Of a stretch of DNA of 64,000 nucleotides, positions 8,062 to 16,736 are shown one piece after another. The position numbers and the translations under genes are program-made. Position 1 is the stretch's first letter, and each line of letters starts with the position of its first letter. A model generated the notes under the pieces. The model was not told where the DNA came from. It saw only the letters and a list, made by a program, of their open reading frames with translations, and ran no database searches. The stretch is from Planctomycetales bacterium (GTDB taxonomy: Bacteria > Planctomycetota > Planctomycetia > Planctomycetales > Planctomycetaceae): NCBI GenBank assembly GCA_026400835.1, contig JAPLOA010000034.1, positions 1-64,000 of the forward strand. Direction: 5' to 3'.

Positions 8062-9692
8062 TGAAGCAGCCCTTCTCGCTTCAGGATCTGAATCAACCGA
8101 TCCTCTGCCTCAAATGCTGCCGCCGCACTTTCTTTCAGACGGTCCATCGCTTCGTCCACAGTCAAAACTTCCTGCTCGACCATTGGTTCAACATACCGCG
8201 GAATGTTCAAGTTGTTGTCATTCGCTGCGATGTCCTCCAGCGTCACGACCCGTGCGACGCCATCGACATCTTTGTAGTCGCGATACCAATGATAAATGCG
8301 GTCGACATGTTCCGGCAGAAGTTCGTTCTGGGCTCGTCCCGTCTTGAACTCCTTCGAAGCATCCAGAATGAGCACCTTCTTCTTTCGGTCTTTGGCCTTA
8401 CGCTGTCGGAAGACCAGGATGCAAGCCGCGAGGCCCGTGCCATAGAACAGATTTGGTCCGAGCCCGATCACGGCATCGAGCAGATCCATGCCGAGAATCT
8501 TCTCACGGATCTCGCCTTCTTTGCCCATGCGGAACAAGGCCCCGTGAGGCAACACGACGGCCATGCGTCCAGTCTTCGCAGCCATCGATTTGATCATGTG
8601 CTGGACCCAGGCATAGTCGCCGCTCTTTCCTGGCGGCATTCCTGCAAAGTTGCGGCCCCACGGATCGCTGGTCCAGACTTCGTCGCCCCATTTCTCCAGC
8701 GAGAAGGGGGGATTGGCAATCACGCAGTCGAACGTCGCCAGATCATCTCCTGAGAAGAACGCGGGACTGCGAAGCGTGTCACCTCGCACGACCTGAAAGT
8801 CAGATGCTCCGTGCAGGAACAGATTCATGCGAGCAATGGCCGACGTCGTCAGGTTCTTTTCCTGAGCGAACAGTTTGCCCCAGAGAGTGCGGTCGTCGCC
8901 ATGGTTCTCTTTCACGTGCTGAATCGCTTCCAGCAGCATGCCCCCAGTCCCGCAGGCCGGATCGTAGATCGATTCGCCCTCCTTTGGATCAAGAATATTG
9001 ACCATCAACTGGACAACGGAACGCGGGGTATAGAACTCACCGGCCTTCTTGTTGGTCGCGTCGGCGAACTTCTTGATCAAGTATTCATAGGACTGCCCCA
9101 GAATGTCATCCTGAGCCGCCTGATTTCCGAGATTGATCTTCGAGAAGTGTTCGATCAAATCCCGGAGCAACTTGTCCGGCAAACGCTCTTTGTTCGTCCA
9201 GGCTGCATCGCCGAAGATTCCATACAGCGTCTCCGGGTTGGCTTTCTCAATGCCTCGCATCGCTTTCTGCAATGCCTGACCGACATTAGTGGCAACTTTG
9301 CGGACGTCTTCCCAGTGGCAATCCTCGGGAATCTGAAAGCGATAGTTCTGCGGAAACAGAGCGTACTCTTCGTCGCCGTCTGATTCACTCAGTGCGGCTT
9401 GATACTCCTCATCATGGACGTCTGAGATTCGCTTGAAGAACAGCAATGGAAACACGTAAGTCTTGAAATCCGCAGCATCCACCGGCCCTCGCAGAATATT
9501 GGCCGCCTCCCAGAGGTGCGATTCCAGCGACGAGAGCGTGATTGATGCTTCGGAGATCTTCTGGCCATCTGTCGTTGATGGAAACTCCAACTGCTGCTGC
9601 TGCGTGCCACTTCTCTGGCGATTATCGCTGCTGGAGGAAGCTGATTTTGCAGATCGCTTTTTGGCCATTATCCCTACTTTTTTCACTGCCAT
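8058..9692 (-). CDS. hsdM: Type I DNA methyltransferase, M subunit (first copy)
   Basis: A 544-residue HsdM. It opens with a roughly 50-residue Lys/Ser/Gln-rich extension absent from the second copy. The N-terminal helical domain follows (LESHLWEAANILRG, FPLLFFKRISDVHDEE). Motif I is DPACGTGG at 244-251 and motif IV is NPPF at 327-330. EFYTPR is intact. It is clearly homologous to the downstream hsdM but diverged along its length, so the pair is not a recent duplication. It is the first gene of the minus-strand operon. An in-frame ATG at 9668 (MAKKRSAKS) is an alternative start. It would methylate adenine only when guided by an S subunit, which this operon does not supply. Confidence 0.93.
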   Translation of the reverse strand: MAVKKVGIMAKKRSAKSASSSSDNRQRSGTQQQQLEFPSTTDGQKISEASITLSSLESHLWEAANILRGPVDAADFKTYVFPLLFFKRISDVHDEEYQAALSESDGDEEYALFPQNYRFQIPEDCHWEDVRKVATNVGQALQKAMRGIEKANPETLYGIFGDAAWTNKERLPDKLLRDLIEHFSKINLGNQAAQDDILGQSYEYLIKKFADATNKKAGEFYTPRSVVQLMVNILDPKEGESIYDPACGTGGMLLEAIQHVKENHGDDRTLWGKLFAQEKNLTTSAIARMNLFLHGASDFQVVRGDTLRSPAFFSGDDLATFDCVIANPPFSLEKWGDEVWTSDPWGRNFAGMPPGKSGDYAWVQHMIKSMAAKTGRMAVVLPHGALFRMGKEGEIREKILGMDLLDAVIGLGPNLFYGTGLAACILVFRQRKAKDRKKKVLILDASKEFKTGRAQNELLPEHVDRIYHWYRDYKDVDGVARVVTLEDIAANDNNLNIPRYVEPMVEQEVLTVDEAMDRLKESAAAAFEAEDRLIQILKREGLLQ

Positions 9693-10865
9693 TCACTTCA
9701 TCAAGTGTGGATGGCTCAGAACTCCCGACGTGAATCCAGGATGTTAACGCGCTGCGGCGCGTTCATCAGCCAATCACAGCACCTCCCTGGGGGCGACATT
9801 GTACCTCTGCAGCTCCCCGATGCTACGCAACAAGAAACATTGAGAGGAAATCATGAACATCGCACTCGCAGTGACTGACCATCCTTCCAGAGCACGGCTG
9901 TCGTTGTTCAGCAGAGATTTGCGCAATCAAATACGATCCTGGTTCTCAAAACCGTCAATCCGGTGAGCCATTCTTCGCGTTCTGACTCAGAGAATCCGCT
10001 CTGTCTTCTGTCAGACGACTCCGGATGTATCTTCAAGAAGTGAACTCTTTTTCCACGGACAATTCGCGTTATGAGTCAAGAAAAAAGCAGTCAACGGAAG
10101 GTCAGAGCGGTCGGGACCTTAGTTCCAGACATTCTGAAGGGTGGCCGCCAAGTGATGATCTTCGGAGCATCGCATCCCCCCAAATCGGATGAAAAGCAGA
10201 AACCCACTGCTGATGAATACCTACAAGCCAATTCGCCACCAGAGTCCGAGTGATCTCAGCGTCAACCTGCGACCACAGCAGCTTCTCGCACGCCTTTGCG
10301 CAAAGAACAAGCCAAATAAGCCCCCTAAACTGCAGTTACTGGCGTGTTTTTGCGCCATTTCAGCGCTGAAATACGCCGGAAAGATCCATGTTTGACCACT
10401 CGCAGAAGAGTTCGACGACTATTCCTCGATAGACAGTCTCTCACGTCTCCAGGAAACACCTCGGAACTATTCCAGGAAGCGCTTCCTCAGTTCCTCTGGG
10501 AAACACCATTCAAACGTCTGCGAAGAAACGTTTCCCAACTTCCTCAGGAAACGCCTCGCCTTGATCGTCCGGGATAGATCCACTTCGGTTGATGACTGAA
10601 CACACTGTCATAACGTGCTTTCGGCGACTCTCCGAGATCTGTCAAAATGCTAAACGTATCGATCGCATCCAAAGCTGGCATTCTTCTCTATCCGCTGCGT
10701 CGCACTCCATCCGTCAATGTAGTGCAGCACGCCTGTCGCCACCGTGGAGGCAAGTAAACGCAACAATGCTGCCTCCATTGGATACGAATCTGATCTGCAG
10801 CAAGCTTTCCACGTTGCGGCAGAGCGGTGCCAAAGTCATTCGCCCTCGGTCATTCAGTCGATACG
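9693..10865. other. Non-coding stretch upstream of hsdM with clustered palindromes
   Basis: About 1.2 kb without a convincing gene. A possible 60-codon frame on the plus strand (10071-10253) has no recognisable motif. Between 10446 and 10560 the sequence repeats variants of a GGAAAC/GTTTCC theme, including the perfect palindromes AGGAAGCGCTTCCT (10474-10487) and GAAACGTTTC (10525-10534). This may be an eroded repeat or a binding-site cluster; it lies about 800 bases from the hsdM start. Confidence 0.4.
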
Positions 10866-11084
10866 TTATAGCGATTCCTCCAAATCGCCCAAGGCAATCA
10901 GTGACTGCCGAACCTCTGGGGACAACTCTTCGCACGCCAGAATGAATTGCCGAATGTCCGACCACTTCGGACTGTTCCGGAATCCCTTTACGTCGGATTC
11001 TGCGTCGCCTTTCTCGAAACATGCTGTATTCCCCGTGTTTTTCGCACTCCTTCGAGTCCTGGCCGGGTTATTCTGTTGATGCAA
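10866..11084 (-). pseudogene. Integrase C-terminal tail remnant
   Basis: A 72-codon open frame matches the tail of the integrase half at 403-1461: both contain NNPARTR, followed by a stretch ending in a helix (SDIRQFILACEELSPEVRQS here, SDLQGLIEAWPALSETTKR there). A GCGACGCA-AATCCGACG motif shared with the other copy is also present but in a shifted frame and different order. The catalytic domain is absent upstream, so this is a remnant of a second tyrosine recombinase or of one split by rearrangement. Confidence 0.6.
11052..11074. repeat. 23-bp direct repeat, right copy
   Basis: Identical to 571-593 and in the same orientation, inside the integrase-tail remnant. The two copies are about 10.5 kb apart. 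Confidence 0.85.
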
Positions 11085-11107
11085 AAAATTGCTGATTGAT
11101 ACTCAGA

Positions 11108-11137
11108 CCCCCGCAGAACTCTCGTATTTTGCGGGGG
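11108..11137 (+). terminator. Stem-loop with T-run, terminator-like
   Basis: CCCCCGCA (11108-11115) pairs with TGCGGGGG (11130-11137) around a 14-base loop and is followed by TTTT. It is shaped as a plus-strand intrinsic terminator, but no plus-strand gene ends just before it, so it may instead belong to the integrase-associated repeat. From here to 11359 I see nothing else. Confidence 0.35.
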
Positions 11138-11359
11138 TTTTGCATTCGCGGAATCGTGAGTCTTCGGTGCTTTCCACGGCTGCGTTCTGACGAGCCTATG
11201 GCAACTTACTTTGTTCGGTGAATTCTTTCTCAGCCACAATGGTCCTGCGGGCTGCGATGATCCACTCTCTTCACGGCCGTTCCGTGCCGCGTCGCCACTA
11301 TTTTTCATCTTTGCTTCGAACGGATACGAAAAATTCGCCCCGCACGGTAAAAGACTTCA

Positions 11360-12577
11360 CTAACGTCCCTCGAAGCGAGGTGCGCGTTTGGTGGAGAATG
11401 CATTGAGGCCTTCCTGAGCGTCAGGAAGTTCGAGACAGCGAAGATAAGCTTCGGTGTCTGCTCGATATGCCACTTTGGGCTGAGATCCTTCGTCCAGATG
11501 CACCAGTCGTTTTGTTTCCCGCAATGCGGCGGCTGGCATTTGCAACAATCTCTCGGCCAGCTGAATTCCCCGTTTCAGCAGAGCCGCACCAGAGACTACT
11601 TCGTTGACCAGCCCCCATTCGAACGCTCGGGCCGATGTGATTGGTTCGCCCATCAGACAGAGCTCTAATGCTCGCGATTTGCCGACCAGTGCGGTGAGTT
11701 GAGCGATCCCGTAACCCGGTGGCCAGCCCAGTCGAATCTCCGGCATTGCGAATCGAGCACTGTGCGTCGCGATGCGAAGATCGGCGGAGTAGGCTGCGAC
11801 ACAGCCTCCACCAAAAGCATCGCCATTGATCAGGGCTACCACCGGCTGCGGCAAACGCTCGAAAGCCAGATACATTTCTGCCTGACGGAGGCTTAACGTT
11901 CTTGCCGTGTCAACTGAGAGTGACTTCAACTCCTTCACATCGTCGCCTGCGCAGAAAGCAACACCAGCCCCGGTCAACAGCACGACGCGCACCTCTTGCG
12001 GATGGCCCAGGAGCCATCCCACGAGCATTTCAAGCTCACTGGTCATCTCCACGTTGACAGCATTCAGTGATCGAGGCCGGTTCAGGGTGACAGTGGCAAT
12101 GCGATTCGCAACAGTGACCAGCAACGTTTTGAATTCCGGCAGCGAACCGGTATTGGCCCGAAGCGTCATCGCGCGTCCTGTATCTTCTGTGGTCTTCTGA
12201 AGATTTTCGATAATGCGGCTGACCTGAACCAACGCACGAGTATGAGTTCCGCGGCCAAGAAGTCGATCTCCGGCCCACGCTTCAATATCGAAACTGATGC
12301 GGCGGCCGTCGATTTGGGTGACGATCGCTTTCCCGATCACAGCCGCCCCGATGCCAGCTCCGCCAACGTGCTGAATGTTGACTTCTGTGCCAACGGACTC
12401 TTCACCGGGCTCAAGAAACGGCCGCAGAGCTTCTCGCCCCGCGCGTTCCATGAGCAGAATCATATTGGGAGTTGAGAACACGGTTGCTCGCGAGTCTCCT
12501 CCGAGCGTGATCACCATGGAAGCGTCGACGATCCATGTCAATGTGCCAACGGCCCCAATGCTCAAACCAGGTTTCAT
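11360..12577 (-). CDS. Hotdog thioesterase fused to enoyl-CoA hydratase/isomerase
   Basis: A 405-residue two-domain protein. Residues 1-130 are a FlK-type hotdog thioesterase. Thr36, Glu44 and His70 (STPNMILLMERA, VNIQH) keep the spacing of the FlK triad Thr42/Glu50/His76. Residues 148-405 are a crotonase domain: the oxyanion-hole segment AFCAGDD, then NGDAFGGGCVAAYSADLRIA and FAMPEIRLGWPPG. The Glu usually found after GGGC is absent, while the Glu in MPEI is kept, so activity may be isomerase- or hydrolase-like rather than hydratase. The fusion suggests processing then hydrolysis of the same acyl-CoA. The substrate is unknown. It is a single gene, 43 bases downstream of the membrane-protein gene on the same strand. 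Confidence 0.85.
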   Translation of the reverse strand: MKPGLSIGAVGTLTWIVDASMVITLGGDSRATVFSTPNMILLMERAGREALRPFLEPGEESVGTEVNIQHVGGAGIGAAVIGKAIVTQIDGRRISFDIEAWAGDRLLGRGTHTRALVQVSRIIENLQKTTEDTGRAMTLRANTGSLPEFKTLLVTVANRIATVTLNRPRSLNAVNVEMTSELEMLVGWLLGHPQEVRVVLLTGAGVAFCAGDDVKELKSLSVDTARTLSLRQAEMYLAFERLPQPVVALINGDAFGGGCVAAYSADLRIATHSARFAMPEIRLGWPPGYGIAQLTALVGKSRALELCLMGEPITSARAFEWGLVNEVVSGAALLKRGIQLAERLLQMPAAALRETKRLVHLDEGSQPKVAYRADTEAYLRCLELPDAQEGLNAFSTKRAPRFEGR

Positions 12578-12620
12578 AAACGAAGAGTCTCAGATTGATG
12601 CGACGATTGGCCAGACGGAA

Positions 12621-13265
12621 TCAGTATCTGGAATCTACCGACGATGCGGTCGCGGAGTCCAGATCAGCCCAGTCGGGCGGAGTATAGCGAATCGTATCGG
12701 TATCTGTCTTCGTTCGCAGGTACATCCATGTCGCCAGAGCACCTCCGGGCATTCCGAAGCAGGCGGCCATTGCCCCGAACAACAGTGAGTCGGCCCGAAA
12801 TCCACTGAGCAACGCCACTGAAAGGAAGCCTGAGAGGCCTCCGCAAAACGCCGCGAGGCCCACCACCGTCGATTTCCTGATGGTTCGTCCGTGCGCCAAT
12901 CTCACGACGTTTAACACAAACACCGAAACGGGGATTGAGCTTAGCAGGGCCAAAATAAATCCGAACACGGTGCCGATGATTGGGAAGAGGAATGTCCCGA
13001 AGATCGCGCCGGAGACCGCTGTGCCAGCAATACAGCTCATCGCGGCTCGCATCAATACTCCTCGCGGTACCGTATTCGACGGAGTCTCAACAACCTGACT
13101 AAAGGAGGCAGGAATCTCATAGGGGTTCCCGCCAACACTCGAACCGCCAATACTCTCACCAAAGTGAGAACTTTCTTCCAGCGTCGTTTCGTGCCGCATG
13201 CGACTGGCTCCATCAGGGACCATTGATGCCTGAACTACTTGAGGCAACCTCTTAGGCCACCTCAC
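12621..13265 (-). CDS. Small multi-pass membrane protein, unknown function
   Basis: A 214-residue protein with a hydrophilic N-terminal 65 residues, then about four hydrophobic segments rich in Gly and Ala (around 72-95, 97-117, 130-150 and 153-175). It ends in a short polar tail (TKTDTDTIRYTPPDWADLD). No family was recognised. The start is uncertain; later ATGs within the polar leader (MVPDGAS, MRHETT) are possible. It lies upstream of the thioesterase-crotonase gene on the same strand with a 43-base gap, so they may be co-transcribed. Confidence 0.6.
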   Translation of the reverse strand: MRWPKRLPQVVQASMVPDGASRMRHETTLEESSHFGESIGGSSVGGNPYEIPASFSQVVETPSNTVPRGVLMRAAMSCIAGTAVSGAIFGTFLFPIIGTVFGFILALLSSIPVSVFVLNVVRLAHGRTIRKSTVVGLAAFCGGLSGFLSVALLSGFRADSLLFGAMAACFGMPGGALATWMYLRTKTDTDTIRYTPPDWADLDSATASSVDSRY

Positions 13266-13436
13266 GTTGCGAACCGCTGGTGTCCAGGCTGATTAACGCA
13301 AAACGTTCAAGAGAGCTTGAAGGACCAACGTGCTGAATACAGAACGATGGCGGAACGATTGTGGATGTAAACTCAATTCGCAGCGCCCACCTCTGTCGGC
13401 TTTCTTGTCCACCTTCACAAGTGAATGCTGGCTAAG

Positions 13437-13640
13437 AACCAGTGCCGAAGTACGTTCCCAAAATCACAAACCGACGCGTCAGTTTTGAAGTTTCGCATTT
13501 GTGACTATCCCAACCCGCTGCGTCAGCAAGGGATTGCGTTTCGCGGTTTACGCAGGGTTGCCGGGAATCCCTCACTGACGTTTCGGGTTGTGATTTCTCG
13601 TTGCAGTAAAAGCAGGTTATTCTTTCGGGACTGTTTCTAA
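13437..13640. repeat. Dispersed inverted repeat, locus A
   Basis: An inverted-repeat element in the gap 13266-13657. Left arm at 13507-13536 (ATCCCAACCCGCTGCGTCAG, then AAGGGATT); right arm at 13566-13594 (AATCCCTCACTGACG, then TTTCGGGTTGTGAT). The flanks TTTTGAAGTTTCGCATTTG and a CCGAAGTACGTTCCC segment recur at the other loci. Translated, such elements give the N-P-K-R-Q-R-G-like peptides common in planctomycete intergenic DNA. The rest of the gap holds no gene. Confidence 0.8.
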
Positions 13641-13657
13641 AGCCGGCCCTACACACG

Positions 13658-13693
13658 AAAGAAGCCCGGTTCGATAAAGAACCGGGCTTCTTT
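13658..13693 (-). terminator. Intrinsic terminator of the Hsp70 gene
   Basis: AGAAGCCCGGTTC (13660-13672) pairs perfectly with GAACCGGGCTTCT (13679-13691) around a six-base loop. Flanking A and T runs extend the stem and provide a T tract in both directions. It lies about 57 bases beyond the stop of the Hsp70 gene on the minus strand. Confidence 0.8.
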
Positions 13694-13749
13694 AAGTTCA
13701 GAGACTTCACGCGACGTTTAACCGTCGCAGAGCCAGCACGCGGGGAAGG

Positions 13750-15327
13750 TTATTCCACGTCGTACTCGTTCTGCAGAGTTGAAAGAGCGTCGGTGATCTG
13801 GCCTTCATTCAAACCGCTGTCGCGAACGATTTCGGCACTGGCCTGATTGTTACCAGTCAGTTCCTTCGCTGTAGCGCTGATTCGGCCGGAGGCGTCATAA
13901 GAATACGTGATCTCGATCGGTGATCCCTTTGGCAGGCTTTGCGGAAGATTGGTGATACGGAAGTCACCAATCAGTTCGCAGGCTGCTGGATCGATGGCAT
14001 CGCCTTCGAGAATTTCGACGTGAATTCGTTGCTGACCATCGGTGTTGGTCCCGAATCGCTGCTTCACGTTGTGAGGAATCGGGGAGTTCTTCGGAATCAT
14101 GATATGGTTGATCTTGCGAGTCTTGTCCTTTGGATCGCTGATCTTGATACCAAGTGAGTGCGAGTTGACGTCGGTCGTCTTGACGGAGTTCAGACGCTTC
14201 TGAACCACATCCACGATGCCGCCAGTGTTGACACCATTTCGAGCCTGCAGAATGGCGGCGTGAATCGCGGCACCTTCAGCAACGGCTCGTTCAGGAGCCA
14301 GAGCACGCGAAGGTTCCCGCTGGCAGATCTCGCGAAGCATCTGCTCAACGACCGGCATGTAGGTCGAACCTCCGACAAGCACCAGTTCGTCCAGAGTTCC
14401 CGGAGCCACACCAGACTGCTGCAACACGAGTTCAGTCGTGTCTTTTGTTCGCTGCAGCAGGTCGGCTGTCATGCGTTCGTATTCAGTTCGAGTCAGCGAT
14501 ACGGACAAGGTGTTGCCCTTGTAGTAGACGCTGATCGGAACCTGCATCTTGGAGCTGAGGTCGCGCTTGGCGTCTTCCGCTTCCTGATGGAAGGTCAGCA
14601 TGGTTTCCGGATCTTCGCTTGGATCAACACCAAACTTACGCTTGAACTGCTCGACCAGATGGTCAGACAGTCGCTTACTCCAGTCAAGACCTCCCAGCAT
14701 CACGTCACCGTCTGTCGCCAGAACGCGGAAGCTGGTTGGAGTGTATCGAACGACGGTCACGTCGAAAGTACCGCCCCCAAGGTCGTAAACCAGAATGGTT
14801 CGTTCTTCGGCCTTCAAATCAGCTCGTCCCAGCTCGCCCTTGCTCCAGGCATAGGCCAGAGTCGCAGCCGTTGGTTCGTTGATAATGTCAATGACATTAA
14901 GGCCAGCGATACGACCAGCGTCCTGAGTCGCCTTGCGCCGCACGTCGTTGAAGTAATAAGGGACAGTGATCACAGCATTGGCGATCGGTCCGATGATTTT
15001 CTCGGCGTCCTGTTTCATCTTCTTCAGAATCAGGGCGGAGATGAACTCCGGGGTCAGTTTCTTGTTCTGATAGACCACGTAGAAGTTCTTGTTGCCCATC
15101 TCACGCTTGATGGCTTCAACGATTGAATCCGGATTGGCGACCGAAATTCGCTCAAATGATGGCCCCACGACAACTCGGTCCTCGTCCAACAGTACTACTG
15201 ATGGAGTGATGTCTCGACCGTCGGCATTCTGAAGGACCTTTGGATTTCCATCGTGGTCCAGCATTGCGATCGCGCTGTACGTGGTTCCTAAATCGATGCC
15301 GACTGTATGTCCCTCAAGAAACTTCAT
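13750..15327 (-). CDS. Hsp70-family protein lacking the C-terminal lid
   Basis: A 525-residue Hsp70 homologue. The nucleotide-binding domain has the phosphate-1 motif GIDLGTTYSAIA (residues 10-21), NAVITVPYYFNDVRRKAT, INEPTAATLAYA, phosphate-2 VYDLGGGTFDVT and LVLVGGSTYMPVV. A beta-rich substrate-binding domain follows (about 385-500). The protein then ends, without the roughly 100-residue helical lid and the EEVD-like tail of canonical DnaK (about 640 residues). The usual IDLGTTNS is IDLGTTYS, as in other specialised Hsp70s. No dnaJ or grpE is adjacent. It is probably a specialised rather than the housekeeping chaperone. A strong terminator follows. Confidence 0.9.
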   Translation of the reverse strand: MKFLEGHTVGIDLGTTYSAIAMLDHDGNPKVLQNADGRDITPSVVLLDEDRVVVGPSFERISVANPDSIVEAIKREMGNKNFYVVYQNKKLTPEFISALILKKMKQDAEKIIGPIANAVITVPYYFNDVRRKATQDAGRIAGLNVIDIINEPTAATLAYAWSKGELGRADLKAEERTILVYDLGGGTFDVTVVRYTPTSFRVLATDGDVMLGGLDWSKRLSDHLVEQFKRKFGVDPSEDPETMLTFHQEAEDAKRDLSSKMQVPISVYYKGNTLSVSLTRTEYERMTADLLQRTKDTTELVLQQSGVAPGTLDELVLVGGSTYMPVVEQMLREICQREPSRALAPERAVAEGAAIHAAILQARNGVNTGGIVDVVQKRLNSVKTTDVNSHSLGIKISDPKDKTRKINHIMIPKNSPIPHNVKQRFGTNTDGQQRIHVEILEGDAIDPAACELIGDFRITNLPQSLPKGSPIEITYSYDASGRISATAKELTGNNQASAEIVRDSGLNEGQITDALSTLQNEYDVE

Positions 15328-15759
15328 CGTTGCCCTCGGACTCTAAGCGAATTGAAAGATACTGACCTTGTGGACACCTTCCCTGGAACTACAGTCTGGC
15401 ATGAAATCCGGTCGTTGCACCAGAATGCTGCTCAGACAACCTGAATTTGGTTGTTCCGGAACTCTACTGTCCTGTTTTCCGGAAGTCATGGATTCTGTCA
15501 CCCGTCGCGTCATGATTCAAGCGGCAGTCGTGGCGAAATGCGCACTCCGGGAAGACCTGTACCGATTTTTAGGCTTTTTGAAGCCTGTGCCGTTCGAAAA
15601 AGATGCTTTTTGACCACATCCCCTCCCAGGCAGGCCCGCGTTCCTGTCTGAAATAGCAGTTTGGGAACCGTCCCGAAAGAATTTCCGGAGGGAGCGGAAT
15701 GGCCCAGGCGGATTGTTGATCTCATGCGTTTTCACAACCCAAAGCTTCATTTTTTTTAA

Positions 15760-15990
15760 GTTGCGCATTTGTCTCTATCCCAACCCGCTGCGTAAGCGAG
15801 GGATTGCGTTTCGCGGTTTACGCAGGGTTGCCGTAAATCCCTCGCTGACGCTTCGGGTTGTGATAAATCCCAGTGTTTCTCCGCAAGTGAACAACCTCAG
15901 CGCCGACACGCGCAACTTCAAGACGCGTCAGCGAGGGATTGTGTTGATGTGCAAAATCCCTCGCTGACGCTTCGGGTTGGGATTTCAAGG
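15760..15990. repeat. Dispersed inverted repeat, locus B (double)
   Basis: Two inverted-repeat pairs in tandem within the gap 15328-16103. The first is ATCCCAACCCGCTGCGTAAG with its AATCCCTCGCTGACGCTTCG partner; the second is GACGCGTCAGCGAGGGATT with AATCCCTCGCTGACGCTTCG. The GAAAGAATTTCC segment at about 15676-15690 resembles the flank of the other loci. No gene was recognised in the rest of the gap. Confidence 0.8.
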
Positions 15991-16103
15991 CATGGAAACA
16001 TCCAGAAGTGAATTTGGGACTGTTACCAAGGGGACAGGAAGCGGGGCAACCGCCAGCACTGAAAACTCGAATGGAACCGAAACCGTCCCGTAAATCTGAG
16101 CAG

Positions 16104-16457
16104 TCAGCCGATAACTGGACGCCAACCGGCCAAGCCATAGAACAACCGCCGATACATGATAGCCACCCCCAACTCATGGTACGCCCTGACAATCGTGTTT
16201 GGTGTGACTGTCAGTTGCTCAGCCAGAGTCCTGACGACGGGCCGTTCCTGCTCCGTCTTCAATTGCCCGGACGCAATCAGACACCTGATCTGATTGCTGA
16301 TCTGCCGATAAATCGGCATTCCGTTATGAGGCTGTATTTCAAAACGGACGCTCGCCTCCTTCGACTGAATCAGGCTATGCATACTGTGAGACAGTATTCC
16401 GGATCGTGAAGCGAAATCAAACGAAGGATCTGCCAGGTAGTCGAAGTCGATATGCAT
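16104..16457 (-). pseudogene. Truncated GntR-family regulator
   Basis: Residues 38-95 match the winged-helix domain of short GntR regulators of the YtrA type (RFEIQPHNGMPIYRQISNQI, then RTLAEQLTVTPNTIVRAYHE). The next expected segment, the wing with a G-L-V-x-x-R-x-G-x-G-T-F-V pattern, is missing: after AYHELG the frame runs into unrelated residues (VAIMYRRLFYGLAGW) and stops. This points to a 3' truncation. The 37 residues before the conserved start are also unlike the family, so the true start may be the internal ATG at about residue 26. It may still bind DNA but is probably a relic. Confidence 0.6.
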
Positions 16458-16736
16458 CCTGTCTCGAGCGATTTCGATGTGGCGGCCGACGGCAGCGCAT
16501 TGTTTCAGGATAGGACAGCCTCAAGATGGGACAGCCTGTAGACCAGCAACACGCGGGCACACCAATTGGCACCAAAAATGGTGTGCCCGCGCTCCGCTTG
16601 TCACACTCTGCAAAACACTCAGATTCAATAAGTGCATTGCCGTGTGTGGCGACCCGGGGGCGATTCAACACTGACCGGATTCCGCTAAGCTACGCCCGGA
16701 GTGAGTTTCTTTCATTTGTCTGACGAGGTGTCATCA

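Noticed and set aside
10071-10253. A 60-codon plus-strand frame upstream of hsdM
   Set aside because: It has no motif, no clear ribosome-binding site and no neighbour suggesting function; listed only within the gap description.
11040-11080. T-loop-like TTCGAGTCC near the integrase tail as a tRNA attachment site
   Set aside because: No matching T-stem, anticodon arm or acceptor stem could be folded around it; it encodes the conserved NPART part of the integrase tail.
14158-15126. A 322-codon frame opposite the Hsp70 gene
   Set aside because: Antisense shadow of a well conserved Hsp70 reading frame.
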